64,000 nt of DNA from Actinomadura syzygii (lineage in GTDB: Bacteria > Actinomycetota > Actinomycetes > Streptosporangiales > Streptosporangiaceae): the NCBI RefSeq assembly GCF_008085905.1, contig NZ_VSFF01000008.1:62001-126000 (forward strand), written 5' to 3'. Position 1 is the first letter of the stretch. Each line of letters starts with the position of its first letter. Positions 16,428 through 24,684 of this stretch are shown one piece after another. Position numbers and translations under genes: made by a program. Below the pieces are notes generated by a model, which saw only the letters and a program-made list of their open reading frames with translations, was not told where the DNA came from and ran no database searches.

Positions 16428-17633
16428 TCAGCGCAGGTGCCGCCACAGCGCGAGGACGGCGGCCAGCGTGGCCGCCCCGCACACCGCCATGACGTGGGAC
16501 GGGGCCAGGAACTCGCCGAGCGCCCCGGCCGCGCCGATGCCCGCCGCCTGGCCCGTCATCAGGCCGGTGTTGGAGAGGCCGAGCGCCTGCCCGCGGACCC
16601 GCTCCGGGACGGCGTCCACCAGCCGCCGCTGGACGGTCAGCTCGTAGCCGAGGCCGAACGTCCCGGCCGCCATCAGCGCGCAGGCCACCGCGAGCCCGGG
16701 TGCGAAGGCGAACGCCAGCAGCGGGGCCCCGGTCAGCGCGGCGAGCGGGAGGGTGAGCCGCTCCCGGACGTCCGGCCCGATCAGGCGGCCCACGACGAAG
16801 TTCCCGGCGAACATCCCGGCCGCGGCGGCGGACAGCAGCAGCCCGGCCCCCTGCGCGCTGCCGACGTCCGCCGCGTAGGGGACGGTCATCCCCTCCGACC
16901 CGACCGACAGCGAGATCGGCAGCCAGGCGCACAGGAGCAGGCCGCGGACGCCGCGGTCGCGGAGCAGCAGCCGGTTCACCCGCCATGTCTCGCGCGCCGT
17001 CCCGGTCGTGCCCGCGGGGGCGGGCGGCGGGACGTCCGGGATCCGGAACCGGGCGAGGACGGCGGCCAGCCCGGCGCTCCCGGCGGCGAGCCAGAGCGTC
17101 CCGGTCGTGCCGAGCACCGCGAGCAGCAGCCCGCCCGCCGCCTGCCCGGCGATCTGCGCGCCCGCGCTCGTCATCGTGAACAGCGAGCGGCCGAGCACGT
17201 ACCCGTCGCCGGGCAGCAGCTCGGGCAGCCTGGCCTGCACGGTCGCGCTGCCGACCGGCGCGAACAGCCCCACCGCGAAGAGCAGCGCGAGCGTCGCGGG
17301 CACCGGCAGCCCGCCGACCGCCAGGACGACCGTGACGGCGAGCCGCAGCAGGTGGAACGCGGTGAGCAGGCGCCGCGCCGGGACGCGGTCCGCGAGCGAG
17401 AGCAGCAGCGCGCCGCCCACCACGTACGGGAGGAAGCCCGCCGCGAAGATCAGCGCGGCGGCGACGGTGGAGCCGGTCCGCTCGAACGCCTGGACGGACA
17501 GCGCCAGCATCCGGACCGAGTCGCCGCCCACCAGCAGCGTCTGCAGGGCGAACAGCGTCCGGAACTCGGGGACGGCGAACACGTCCCGGTACCGGAACGA
17601 GTCCTGGGCGGAGGCGGGGGAGGAAGCGGTCAT
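16428..17633 (-). CDS. Major facilitator superfamily transporter
   Basis: A 401-residue membrane protein with 10-12 hydrophobic segments and the MFS layout. The motif-A-like loop LLLSLADRVPARRLL falls between helices 2 and 3, and a central cytoplasmic loop lies around residue 200. The C-terminal half repeats the pattern (VVGRLIGPDVRERL). Relatives of this type (MFS_3/enterobactin-exporter-like) are mostly drug or siderophore exporters. ATG 17633 lies 59 bases from a divergent HTH regulator, with a dyad between them. The pair looks like an exporter and its repressor. Confidence 0.85.
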   Translation of the reverse strand: MTASSPASAQDSFRYRDVFAVPEFRTLFALQTLLVGGDSVRMLALSVQAFERTGSTVAAALIFAAGFLPYVVGGALLLSLADRVPARRLLTAFHLLRLAVTVVLAVGGLPVPATLALLFAVGLFAPVGSATVQARLPELLPGDGYVLGRSLFTMTSAGAQIAGQAAGGLLLAVLGTTGTLWLAAGSAGLAAVLARFRIPDVPPPAPAGTTGTARETWRVNRLLLRDRGVRGLLLCAWLPISLSVGSEGMTVPYAADVGSAQGAGLLLSAAAAGMFAGNFVVGRLIGPDVRERLTLPLAALTGAPLLAFAFAPGLAVACALMAAGTFGLGYELTVQRRLVDAVPERVRGQALGLSNTGLMTGQAAGIGAAGALGEFLAPSHVMAVCGAATLAAVLALWRHLR

Positions 17634-17670
17634 GAGGGCGACTCTGCGGCCCGGCACCCGTCCCGGGATA

Positions 17671-17694
17671 ATGTTTCGCGGAGGAACGAAACAT
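17671..17694. promoter_or_regulatory. Operator-like dyad overlapping the start of the HTH regulator
   Basis: ATGTTTCG (17671-17678) and CGAAACAT (17687-17694) form a perfect inverted repeat with an eight-base spacer. The spacer is the Shine-Dalgarno GGAGG region, and the right arm includes the first two bases of the regulator's ATG. ArsR-type repressors often bind such dyads, so autoregulation together with control of the divergent MFS gene is likely. Confidence 0.6.
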
Positions 17695-18673
17695 GAACCG
17701 GATCGAGGTCGGCCCGGCGGACCTCGCGGCCAGCCGCTTCGGGCTCGCCCCACTGCTGGAGACCCTGAACGCGCTCGGCCTGGCCGCCGGGCGGGTCCCG
17801 CCCGGCGCGCTGCGCCCGTGGGTCGAGCGCGCCCGGCCCCGCTACCTGGCGATCGCCGACGACCCGGCCGTCCGGGCGCTCGTGTTCCTGCGCCGCCGCC
17901 ACGGCTACATGGCCGACTTCATCAGCCCGCCGCCCGCCCGTCCGAACCTCACGGTCGCCGAGCAGCTCGCCACCACGCGGGCGACGCCGCTCGACCAGGC
18001 GAGGCGGGAGATCGCCCGCAACCTGGTGGGGCTGCCGGAGCCGGACCCGGTCGTCCGGTCCGTGCTGGACGCCCCGGACATGGTCGGACGGCTCGCCACC
18101 GCCCTGGAGACCGCCTGGGACACGCTGCTGGAGCCGGACTGGCCGGTCGTCCGGTCGATCGTGGAGCGCGACATCGTCCACCGCGCCGGACGGCTCGCCG
18201 CCTACGGCTGGGCCGCGGCGCTGGACGGCCTGTCCCGCCGGGTGCGCTGGCGCGACGGCGCGATCGAGGTGGACATCCTCGGCGGCGGCGACGCCGCGCA
18301 CCGGCTCGGCGGCGCCGGGCTGATGTTCGTGCCGGTCGTCTTCTCCGAGCTGGGCCTCGCCGTCGAGCCCGGCTGGCCGTACACGCTGATGTACCGGGCG
18401 AGGGGAGTGGCGGCGCTCTGGGAGAGCCGCGAGCCGAGCCCGGACGACGCCCTCGCCAAGCTGATCGGCCGCACCCGCGCCGACCTGCTGCGGCTGCTCG
18501 CCGACCCGGCGACGACGACCTGGCTGAGCGCCCGGCTGCGGGTCAGCGTCGGCGGCGTCGGCGACCACCTCGCGGTGCTGCGGGCGGCCGGGCTCGTCAC
18601 GCGGCAGCGCAGCGGACGGTCCGTCCTGTACCGGCGGACTGCCGTCGGGGACGTCCTGGCCGACGCGCCCTGA
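17693..18673 (+). CDS. ArsR-like winged-helix regulator with a DUF5937-type N-terminal domain
   Basis: A 326-residue regulator. The first 240 residues form a large sensor-like domain of the DUF5937 kind (SRFGLAPLLETLNAL, then RRRHGYMADFISPPP). The last 75 residues are a winged helix-turn-helix (ADLLRLLADPATTTWLSARLRVSVGGVGDHLAVLRAAGLV, followed by the wing RSGRSVLYRRT). The recognition helix pattern is ArsR-like. It is divergent from an MFS exporter and starts within a dyad, so it probably represses both. The ligand is unknown. Confidence 0.83.
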   Translation: MNRIEVGPADLAASRFGLAPLLETLNALGLAAGRVPPGALRPWVERARPRYLAIADDPAVRALVFLRRRHGYMADFISPPPARPNLTVAEQLATTRATPLDQARREIARNLVGLPEPDPVVRSVLDAPDMVGRLATALETAWDTLLEPDWPVVRSIVERDIVHRAGRLAAYGWAAALDGLSRRVRWRDGAIEVDILGGGDAAHRLGGAGLMFVPVVFSELGLAVEPGWPYTLMYRARGVAALWESREPSPDDALAKLIGRTRADLLRLLADPATTTWLSARLRVSVGGVGDHLAVLRAAGLVTRQRSGRSVLYRRTAVGDVLADAP

Positions 18674-18681
18674 GCCGCGCG

Positions 18682-18706
18682 GGGCCGTCCCTGCCCGGGA
18701 CGGCCC
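18682..18706. terminator. Terminator between the HTH regulator and PEBP genes
   Basis: A perfect ten-base stem (GGGCCGTCCC / GGGACGGCCC) with a five-base loop sits in the 43-base gap between two convergent stop codons, where it can serve both strands. Confidence 0.8.
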
Positions 18707-18716
18707 GCGCCGCATG

Positions 18717-19238
18717 TCAGGTGCCGTAGACCGGGACGATCACCGCGCGGGCCAGCGTGTGCGCGGTGACGTTGAAGCCCACCGCGGCCGGGGACGTGTC
18801 CGAGTCGATCCCGAGCGAGTCCACGTCGAGGGCGTGCACGGCGAACACGTACCGGTGCGGGTCGCCGGGCGGCGGGGCCGCGCCGCCGAACGCCTTCGTC
18901 CCGTAGTCGTTGCGGGCCTGCACGCCGACCTTCGCGTCCGGCGTCCCGGCGCCGCGCGGCAGCTCCGTCACGTCCGCCGGGACGTCGAACAGCGACCAGT
19001 GCCAGAAGCCGCTGCCGGTCGGCGCGTCCGGGTCGTAGCAGGTCACCGCGAAGCTCCGCGTCCCCGCCGGGAACCCGGACCAGCGCAGGTGCGGGGACTC
19101 GTTGCCGCCGCCGAACCCGCCCTGGTCGAAGACGTGCGGGTCGGGGAGGCGCTCGCCGTCCGCGACGTCGTCGCTCTCGACGGTGAACGAGGGGACCTCG
19201 GGCAGGAACTCGTAGGGGAGCGGCGGCTTGCCGGACAT
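18717..19238 (-). CDS. YbhB/YbcL family (PEBP-like) protein
   Basis: A 173-residue phosphatidylethanolamine-binding-protein fold. The ligand-site motifs are present: DPDAP in [17 protein letters not shown], and [20 protein letters not shown], which matches the GPCPP/H-Y segment of the bacterial Raf-kinase-inhibitor-like proteins. These proteins are small and soluble, with ill-defined roles. ATG 19238 has GGAGG about seven bases upstream. It lies 75 bases downstream of the last gene of a sugar ABC operon on the same strand. Confidence 0.88.
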   Translation of the reverse strand: MSGKPPLPYEFLPEVPSFTVESDDVADGERLPDPHVFDQGGFGGGNESPHLRWSGFPAGTRSFAVTCYDPDAPTGSGFWHWSLFDVPADVTELPRGAGTPDAKVGVQARNDYGTKAFGGAAPPPGDPHRYVFAVHALDVDSLGIDSDTSPAAVGFNVTAHTLARAVIVPVYGT

Positions 19239-19313
19239 GGCGACCTCCTATTTCGGACTTCCGGTTGTCGCCTCCATCTCTATCAGGGGACGTCGCAGCG
19301 GGACCTCACGTCG

Positions 19314-20186
19314 TCACGTCTTCACGGCTCCCATCGTGAACCCGGTGACGAACCGGTCGAGGAACAGGTTGAACAGGAACGCGATCGGCACCGCCGTGAC
19401 CACCGTGGCCGCCTGGAGCGACTGCCAGAAGAACACGTCCCCGCGCACGAGCTGCGTCGGGACGCCCGTGCTGACCACCATCTCCGGGCTCGCCGACACG
19501 AACGCCAGCGCGTACACGAACTCGCTCGCCGTGAGCGTGAAGCTGAACACGACCACCGCGACGACCCCCGGGAACACCAGCGGCAGGACGGCCCGGAAGA
19601 AGGCGCCGAGGCGGCTGTGGCCGTCCACCATGGCCTGCTCCTCGACGTCCTTCGGGACGGCCTTCAGGAACCCGATCAGCAGCCACACCGACACCGGCAC
19701 CGTGATCGTCGGATACACGACGATCATCGACCAGAGCGTGTCCTCCAGGCGCAGCCACACGACGACGCGGGTCAGCGACAGGAACAGCAGCGACGGCGGC
19801 ACCAGGTACACCATGAAGATCGCGATGCCCATCGGCGTGCCCCACGGCCGGTCCAGGCGCGCGAGGGAGTACGCGGCGGGCAGCGCCAGCGCCAGCGTGA
19901 TCGCGACGACCGCCGCGCCGACGATCAGGGTGTTCCCCACGAACGTCAGGAACGGCGTATCCCTGAACAGGAACTTCACATGGTCGGGAGTGGCGGGTTT
20001 GTTGAAGTAGAACGGGTTGCTCTCCGGGTTGTAGAGGTCCTGGTTCTGCTTGAACGCGCTGACGGCGCTCCACAGGAACGGCAGCGCGCACACCAGCGCC
20101 GCCAGGACCGCCGACCCGTACACGCCGACCCGCGCCGCGACATGCCGCCGCGCATACTTCCTTCGAAGCGCCGCAACCTCACTCAT
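19314..20186 (-). CDS. Carbohydrate ABC transporter permease (MalG/UgpE type)
   Basis: A 290-residue inner-membrane permease with six membrane segments. The binding-protein-dependent transport (EAA) loop is EEQAMVDGHSRLGAFFRAVLPLVFPG, around residues 190-215, which docks on the ATPase. It is the last gene of a four-gene importer. Its ATG overlaps the TGA of the upstream permease (ATGA), so translation is coupled. Confidence 0.93.
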   Translation of the reverse strand: MSEVAALRRKYARRHVAARVGVYGSAVLAALVCALPFLWSAVSAFKQNQDLYNPESNPFYFNKPATPDHVKFLFRDTPFLTFVGNTLIVGAAVVAITLALALPAAYSLARLDRPWGTPMGIAIFMVYLVPPSLLFLSLTRVVVWLRLEDTLWSMIVVYPTITVPVSVWLLIGFLKAVPKDVEEQAMVDGHSRLGAFFRAVLPLVFPGVVAVVVFSFTLTASEFVYALAFVSASPEMVVSTGVPTQLVRGDVFFWQSLQAATVVTAVPIAFLFNLFLDRFVTGFTMGAVKT

Positions 20187-21127
20187 CCCGCCTCCAACCG
20201 TCGGACGGCCCGCAGGATCGCTACCGCGCCCGCGAGGAGGAGGGGGAACAGGAAGAGCGCTATGGCGGCGCCCTGGCCGACGTCGCCGCCCTCGATGCCG
20301 CGGAAGTATGCCCAGGACGCGAGGACGTCCGTCGAATGCGTCGGGCCGCCGCGCGTCAGCACGAACGGGACGGTCATGTCGGTGAACGTCATGATCGCGC
20401 CGAACAGCCCGGCGACCGCGATGACCGGCAGCGTCAGCGGGATCGTCACCTCGAACATCCGCCGCCAGAACCCGGCGCCGTCGATCCGCGCCGCCTCGTC
20501 GACGTCGCGCGGGATCGCGACCAGCCCGGCCATCACGATCACGGCCGCGAGCGGCGTCAGCCGCCACGTCTGCACCGCGATCACCGACGCCATCGCCGTG
20601 CCGGGACGCCCCAGCCACACGACGTTCCCGTCGATCAGCCCGAGGTGCCGCAGCACCCAGTCGACCGGCGAGTAGATCGAGTCGAGGAACCACAGCCACG
20701 AGATCGTCGACAGCGACACCGGCGTCGTCCACGGCAGCAGCACCAGGAACCGGACGAACCACTTCCCGCGGAACTCCGCCACCAGGATGTTCGCCAGGAT
20801 CTTCCCGAACACCACGATCAGCGCCATGCTGGCCAGCGTGAACACCAGGGTGTTCCGCAGCGCCCGCCAGAACACGCCGTCGTCGAAGACCGCCGTGAAG
20901 TTCCGGAACCCGACGAAGTCGAACGACGGGTCGCCGGTAGTCACGTCCGAGAACGCGAACGCGACCGCCAGCAGGAACGGGACGCCGACCAGCGCCGCGA
21001 TGTAGACGACCGACGGCAGCAGCATCGCCCACGCGAGGAAGCCGTCGCGGTCGGCGAGACCGACCTTCGGCCGCGCCGCCTCGCCCGGCACGGCGACCGG
21101 CTCGGTCTCGGTCCGCGCGTCCGTCAC
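20183..21127 (-). CDS. Carbohydrate ABC transporter permease (MalF/UgpA type)
   Basis: A 314-residue permease with six membrane segments after a 30-residue cytoplasmic leader. The EAA loop reads DVDEAARIDGAGFWRRMFEVTIPLTLP. It pairs with the downstream permease to form the channel. GTG 21127 overlaps the stop of the ATPase gene by four bases, and that overlap sets the start. Confidence 0.93.
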   Translation of the reverse strand: MTDARTETEPVAVPGEAARPKVGLADRDGFLAWAMLLPSVVYIAALVGVPFLLAVAFAFSDVTTGDPSFDFVGFRNFTAVFDDGVFWRALRNTLVFTLASMALIVVFGKILANILVAEFRGKWFVRFLVLLPWTTPVSLSTISWLWFLDSIYSPVDWVLRHLGLIDGNVVWLGRPGTAMASVIAVQTWRLTPLAAVIVMAGLVAIPRDVDEAARIDGAGFWRRMFEVTIPLTLPVIAVAGLFGAIMTFTDMTVPFVLTRGGPTHSTDVLASWAYFRGIEGGDVGQGAAIALFLFPLLLAGAVAILRAVRRLEAG

Positions 21128-22182
21128 GGCGCCCCTCCGATCGGGACGGCGGACGTCCGCGCGCCCGACCCGGCGTCGAAGAACCGCAGCCGCTCGCCCG
21201 GCACGGCGAACTCGTGCGTCTCCCCGGCGTCCAGCGGCGTGACGACGGTGGACGGCAGGCGGGCGATGACGCGCGTCTCCTCGCCGACGCCGGTCACCGT
21301 CCCGTACACGTGCCGGTCGCCCGACAGGTACTCCATCCGCTCGACGCGCAGCGGCATCGCCACCCGCGACTCGGCCGGGACGTTCTCCACCGGCAGCAGA
21401 TGCTCCGGACGGAACCCGACCAGCCGGTCGTCCCGCCTGACCAGGTTCATCGGCGGCGAGCCGATGAACCGCGCCACGAACGTGTCGGACGGGTCGTCGT
21501 ACACCTCGCGCGGCGTCCCGACCTGCCGGACGCGGCCCTTCTCCAGCACCGCGATCCGGTCGCCGAGGCCCATCGCCTCCGCCTGGTCGTGCGTGACGTA
21601 GACGGTGGTCGTCCCGACGTGCTGCTGGAAGCGCTTCAACTCGTCGCGGGCCGTCGCGCGCATCTTCGCGTCGAGATTGGACAGCGGCTCGTCCAGCAGG
21701 AACACGGCCGGGTCGCGGACGAGCGCCCGCGCGAGCGCCACCCGCTGCCGCTCCCCGCCGGACAGTTGGCGCGGCTTGCGGCGCAGCAGCGGCTCGATCT
21801 CCAGCAACTCGGCGGCCCACGCCGCCTTCCGCTCGCGCTCCTCCCGCGCCATCCCCTCCGCGCGCAGCGGGAAGACGATGTTGTCGAACACGGTCTTGTG
21901 CGGGTACAGCGCGTACGACTGGAACACCATCGCGATCTTCCGGACGCGCGGCGGCAGCCCGTTCACGACGTTCCCGCCGATCAGCACCTCGCCCTCGGTC
22001 GGCTGCTCCAGGCCCGCGATCGTGCGCAGCAGCGTCGTCTTGCCGCACCCGGACGGGCCGAGCAGCACCAGGTACTCGCCGGGCTCGGCGGCCAGGTCGA
22101 CGCCGTCCAGCGCGCGCACCTGGTCGGCTCGGCCGCGGCGCGCCCTGAGCTGCCCGTCGAAGGTCTTGACCAGCCCTTTCAC
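21124..22182 (-). CDS. Sugar ABC transporter ATP-binding protein (MalK/UgpC type)
   Basis: A 352-residue ATPase: Walker A LGPSGCGKTT, Q-loop VFQSYALYPH, signature LSGGERQRVALARAL, Walker B VFLLDEP, D-loop SNLDAK and H-loop VTHDQ. A C-terminal TOBE-like regulatory domain follows (VGFRPEHL, then VTGVGEETRVIARL). GTG 22182 is the first standard start, but it lacks a near Shine-Dalgarno. The in-frame codons before it read Ile-Asn-Thr-Val-Glu, like the usual first strand of this fold, and a GAGGGGG site stands in the right place for an ATC at 22197, so the true start may be non-standard. The gene lies between the binding protein and the permeases. Confidence 0.9.
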   Translation of the reverse strand: MKGLVKTFDGQLRARRGRADQVRALDGVDLAAEPGEYLVLLGPSGCGKTTLLRTIAGLEQPTEGEVLIGGNVVNGLPPRVRKIAMVFQSYALYPHKTVFDNIVFPLRAEGMAREERERKAAWAAELLEIEPLLRRKPRQLSGGERQRVALARALVRDPAVFLLDEPLSNLDAKMRATARDELKRFQQHVGTTTVYVTHDQAEAMGLGDRIAVLEKGRVRQVGTPREVYDDPSDTFVARFIGSPPMNLVRRDDRLVGFRPEHLLPVENVPAESRVAMPLRVERMEYLSGDRHVYGTVTGVGEETRVIARLPSTVVTPLDAGETHEFAVPGERLRFFDAGSGARTSAVPIGGAP

Positions 22183-22210
22183 CTCAACGGTATTGATCTG
22201 CCCCGCCCCC

Positions 22211-23725
22211 TCAGCCGCCGACGAGGCCGCGGCCCCGCCAGTTCTTGAAGATCGCGTCGGCGCGGCCCGCCGCCTCCGCCACCGCCTGCTTCGGGGACGC
22301 CTGGCCGCGCGCCGCGCGGCCGAACATCGTCGGCAGCACGTTCGTGTTGAAGATCTCCCCGATCGCCGGGTTGGACGGGCCCGGATAGCCGATGTTCGCC
22401 GTCCACGACGTCGCCGTCTTCAGCAGGGACAGCTTGTTCGCGGGCTTCGCGCCCCACGGGTCGTGGTCGAGCCACCCGTCGAGCTGCGGGACGAGCGACG
22501 GCCACCCCGGCAGGTCGTACAACTCGGAGTTGTACGTCACGGCCGGGAAGTTCGCCGTGTAGTGCAGCAGGAACTCCTTCGCCGCGTCCGGGTTGCCCGC
22601 GTGCTTCGGCACGATCCACTGCTGGATGACGTGCTGCGCGGCCAGCGACGCCTTCGGCCCGCGCAGCGCCGGGACGAAGAAGATGTCGTCGCCGATCGCC
22701 CGGTTCGCGCCCATCGCGGTGCGCCACGCCGAGATCGAGTTCAGGATGTAGGACGACTTGCCGGCGATCAACGCCTGGTTGTTGGACGCCGGCACCCACG
22801 AGAACACCTCGCTGGTCTCCGCCTCCTTGAACAGCCGCGTCATGTACTCGACGGCCGCGACGGTCGCGTCGGAGTTCAGCACGACCTTCTCGTTCTCGTC
22901 CTGGACGGCCCCGCCGTACGACCACAGCAGCGCCCGCGCCGCCATGTTCGAGTCGGACTCCGGGGACAGCCCGATCCCGCACGGGACGCCGGTCCGCCTC
23001 TTGATCTCGGCGGCGCCGCGGAGCAGGTCCTCCCAGCTCGCCGGGCCGTTCGGCATGCCGACCTTCGACCACATCGACTTGCGGAAGTCGCCCGGGTCGG
23101 GGGACCAGCCGGGGCAGTAGCAGTAGAACCGCTTCGTGTTGGGGTTGAAGCTCGACCTGCGGCACAGTTCGAGCTGCTGCCCCCACCGCCGGTTCGCCTC
23201 CTGCACGACGTCCGTCATGTCGAGGACGGACGGCTCGTACTGCGAGAACGGCGCGATGTGCTGGATGAGGTCGTGGCCGCGTCCCGCCTGGATCTCGGAC
23301 GCGGCGCGGCGGGGGACGTCGACGGTGTTGATGTGGTCGACCCGGACGTCCACGCCGACCTTCTTGCCCCAGTCGGCGACGAACTTGTCGAACCATTTGT
23401 CGTGCCGGGGGACGAAATGGCTCCACATCAGAATGCTGAGGGAGCCGCTCAGCTTCTTCGCGGGGGAGGTGAACACCTCTTTGGGCGCGTCGCCGGTGCC
23501 CTTGGCCTGCGGGCCGCTGGACTCGCTGGCGCATCCCGCCAATAACCCGGCCGCCCCCGCCGCCCCGGCGGTGAGCGCCGAAGACGACAGGAAGCCGCGC
23601 CTGCTGATTCCGTGGGAGTCGGAGTGGGGAGACGTCCCCCCGCGAATCGTGCTGGTTCCGTGGGAGTCGGGGGTGGGGGTATCGGGGGCCGTCCCCGCCG
23701 GGGGGACGTTGAGCCGATCGGCCAT
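22211..23725 (-). CDS. Extracellular solute-binding protein (family 1), sugar importer lipoprotein
   Basis: A 504-residue binding protein. A 40-residue hydrophilic leader precedes ISRRGFLSSSAL and the lipobox LLAGC (Cys about residue 66). This suggests export through the Tat pathway and lipid anchoring. The mature part is a family 1 solute-binding protein (GSLSILMWSHFVP, EIQAGRGHDLI, YTANFPAVTYNSELY). ATG 23725 has GGGAG upstream. It is the first gene of the importer operon; the ligand is probably a sugar or glycerophosphodiester, judged from the MalK/UgpC-type partners. Confidence 0.9.
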   Translation of the reverse strand: MADRLNVPPAGTAPDTPTPDSHGTSTIRGGTSPHSDSHGISRRGFLSSSALTAGAAGAAGLLAGCASESSGPQAKGTGDAPKEVFTSPAKKLSGSLSILMWSHFVPRHDKWFDKFVADWGKKVGVDVRVDHINTVDVPRRAASEIQAGRGHDLIQHIAPFSQYEPSVLDMTDVVQEANRRWGQQLELCRRSSFNPNTKRFYCYCPGWSPDPGDFRKSMWSKVGMPNGPASWEDLLRGAAEIKRRTGVPCGIGLSPESDSNMAARALLWSYGGAVQDENEKVVLNSDATVAAVEYMTRLFKEAETSEVFSWVPASNNQALIAGKSSYILNSISAWRTAMGANRAIGDDIFFVPALRGPKASLAAQHVIQQWIVPKHAGNPDAAKEFLLHYTANFPAVTYNSELYDLPGWPSLVPQLDGWLDHDPWGAKPANKLSLLKTATSWTANIGYPGPSNPAIGEIFNTNVLPTMFGRAARGQASPKQAVAEAAGRADAIFKNWRGRGLVGG

Positions 23726-23877
23726 GGGTGCACTCCCTCGCCGTGAAGGTCTCCCCTCGAAGGTAGATCGGCGAGGCCGTCTCATCCAGAGACGATCTGG
23801 TAACTCCCTGTCACTCTGGTCTCAACGAGTCACATGCGTGACACGGCCGAAGCCCGTTACATCCCGATAGTCCGCCG
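23726..23877 (-). promoter_or_regulatory. Upstream region of the sugar importer operon
   Basis: This 152-base gap should hold the promoter of the importer operon, as well as the 3' end of the exporter operon transcribed toward lower coordinates upstream of it. It contains a dyad GTCAC-ATGC-GTGAC at 23829-23842. No strong terminator hairpin is evident after the exporter ATPase stop at 23878. Confidence 0.3.
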
Positions 23878-24684
23878 TTACTTGCCGGTGGTCTCGACAT
23901 AGGCGGCGATGACCTCTTCGGGGTCGCCGTCCATGTGCATGCGGCCCTCGTCGATCCAGATGACGCGGTCGCAGGTCTCCTTGACCACGTCGAGCTGGTG
24001 CGCGACGAGGAAGACCGCGCCGGCCTCCTTGCGCAGCTCCTCGATCCGGCGCTTGCTCTTGACCTTGAACTTGGCGTCGCCGGTGGCGAGGGCCTCGTCG
24101 ATGAGCAGCACGTCGTGCGTCTTGGCCGCCGCGATCGCGAACCGGAGCCGGGCCCCCATGCCGGACGAGTACGTCCGCATCGGGTACTGGATGAACCCCT
24201 CCTTGAGCCCGGCGAAGTCGACGATCTCCTTGTACTTCGCCCTGGTCTCGGCGGGGGACATGCCCATCGCGAGGCAGCCGAGGACGATGTTGCGCTCGCC
24301 GGTGAGGTCCTTCATGAGGGCCGCGTTCACGCCGAGCAGGGACGGCTGGCCGTCGGTGTAGACGCCGCCGCGGTGCGGCGGCAGCAGCCCGGCGATCGCC
24401 TTCAGCAGCGTCGACTTGCCGGACCCGTTGGTGCCGATGATCCCGACGGCCTCGCCGCGGTAGGCGACGAAGGACAGGCCCTTGATCGCGTGGACCTCGG
24501 TCATCGTCGGACGGTGCTTGCGGCGCAGGACGCGGGAGAACGCGGATGCCGCGTTGCCCTTCCCGCCCGCGCCGTAGACGCGGTAGACGATGTGCAGGTC
24601 GTCCACGACGACGATCGGCTCGCGCCGCGGGTCGAGCTCGACGGCGTCGAGGGCCTTGCGGGGCCTCGTGTCAGCCACGGCCAT
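23878..24684 (-). CDS. Polysaccharide/teichoic-acid exporter ATP-binding protein (Wzt/TagH type)
   Basis: A 268-residue ATPase of the ABC-2 polysaccharide export family. Walker A is GTNGSGKSTL, the signature is SSGMGARLRFAIA (the degenerate SGM form typical of Wzt/TagH), Walker B is VLLIDE, and ALATGDAKF is the D-loop. There is no C-terminal carbohydrate-binding domain, so export would not be chain-end selected by this subunit. It overlaps the end of the permease gene by 14 bases. The substrate is probably a cell-wall glycopolymer or capsule. Confidence 0.9.
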   Translation of the reverse strand: MAVADTRPRKALDAVELDPRREPIVVVDDLHIVYRVYGAGGKGNAASAFSRVLRRKHRPTMTEVHAIKGLSFVAYRGEAVGIIGTNGSGKSTLLKAIAGLLPPHRGGVYTDGQPSLLGVNAALMKDLTGERNIVLGCLAMGMSPAETRAKYKEIVDFAGLKEGFIQYPMRTYSSGMGARLRFAIAAAKTHDVLLIDEALATGDAKFKVKSKRRIEELRKEAGAVFLVAHQLDVVKETCDRVIWIDEGRMHMDGDPEEVIAAYVETTGK

